Shown in pieces: positions 38,994 to 39,063 of a stretch of DNA of 39,063 nucleotides. Origin of the DNA: an uncultured Geobacter sp. GTDB taxonomy: Bacteria > Desulfobacterota > Desulfuromonadia > Geobacterales > Geobacteraceae. Positions within the stretch are counted from its first letter, which is position 1; every line of letters starts with the position of its first letter. A program made the translations under genes and the position numbers. Location of the stretch: contig CALABV010000106.1 in assembly GCA_937886325.1 (NCBI GenBank), positions 1 through 39,063 on the forward strand, written 5' to 3'. The notes under the pieces are model-generated. The model did no database searches and had not been told where the DNA came from. It saw only the letters and a list, made by a program, of their open reading frames with translations.

Positions 38994-39063
38994 ATGACCG
39001 ACGACCGCAGGGTTCCCCTCGAAAGCCTCAGATGGGTCTGCGACCCAGAACTGCTTGATTTCG
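38994..39063 (+). CDS. N-terminus of a probable Lon-like ATPase (cut by the window end)
   Basis: Only 23 codons are present. The ATG at 38994 has AAGGAGG 6 nt upstream. The residues VPLESLRWVCDPELLDF resemble the opening of AAA ATPase/Lon-like (LonB-type) proteases, which often begin L-R-x2-CDP-x-L-F; this rests on a short stretch and memory. It follows lpdA by 38 bp on the same strand. Confidence 0.5.
   Translation, partial: MTDDRRVPLESLRWVCDPELLDF

Overview
The window (about 39 kb, GC-rich) looks like chromosomal DNA of a Gram-negative bacterium, most likely a Desulfuromonadales/Geobacter-type deltaproteobacterium. This is inferred from a PEP-CTERM exported protein behind a sigma-54-type promoter, a receiver-PAS-PAS sensor protein, trehalose genes with DUF5752, and several DUF389, SYLF and PsiE-type proteins. 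No rRNA, tRNA, CRISPR array, phage gene or intact insertion sequence was seen.

Layout. 1-661: tandem and palindromic repeats, then a sigma-54 promoter. 662-3980 (+): PEP-CTERM protein with a terminator, a receiver/PAS/PAS/GAF-like protein with no kinase domain, and a small papain-like amidase. 12498-3955 (-): seven co-directional osmoadaptation genes: a MarR regulator, trehalose-6-phosphate phosphatase, DUF5752, a TreT-type trehalose synthase, a trehalose-6-phosphate synthase fused to a membrane sensor module, an MscS channel and a Kef-type K+/H+ antiporter. 12499-12910: the MarR promoter/operator and a candidate small RNA with its own terminator. 12911-23625 (+): TPR protein, DUF389 membrane protein, a nested palindrome of about 180 bp, SLC13/TrkA-C permease, a second MscS, a P-type cation ATPase, and two PsiE-like paralogues flanking a SYLF lipid-binding protein. 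23428-28333: a TVP38/TMEM64-type membrane protein (-), then (+) tandem universal stress protein, Cache-like membrane protein, a broken Na+/phosphate cotransporter, a diguanylate cyclase and HtpX.

31844-28413 (-): rfbB, rfbD, a phosphomannose-isomerase-type cupin and nhaA, tightly coupled. 32161-38955 (+): the 2-oxoglutarate dehydrogenase complex (sucA, sucB, lpdA), with a small ORF plus a nucleotidyltransferase/HEPN pair between sucB and lpdA. The window ends in the first codons of a probable Lon-like ATPase.

As a whole, the first 30 kb is an ion, osmotic and envelope stress region: compatible-solute synthesis, mechanosensitive release valves, K+/H+ and Na+/H+ exchange, cation pumping, membrane-protein quality control and second-messenger signalling. 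The most unusual items are the sensor-trehalose synthase fusion, the nested palindrome at 15733-15911, the candidate small RNA at about 12656-12752, and the toxin-antitoxin-like cassette inside the 2-oxoglutarate dehydrogenase operon. All identifications are by reading motifs; no database search was possible.
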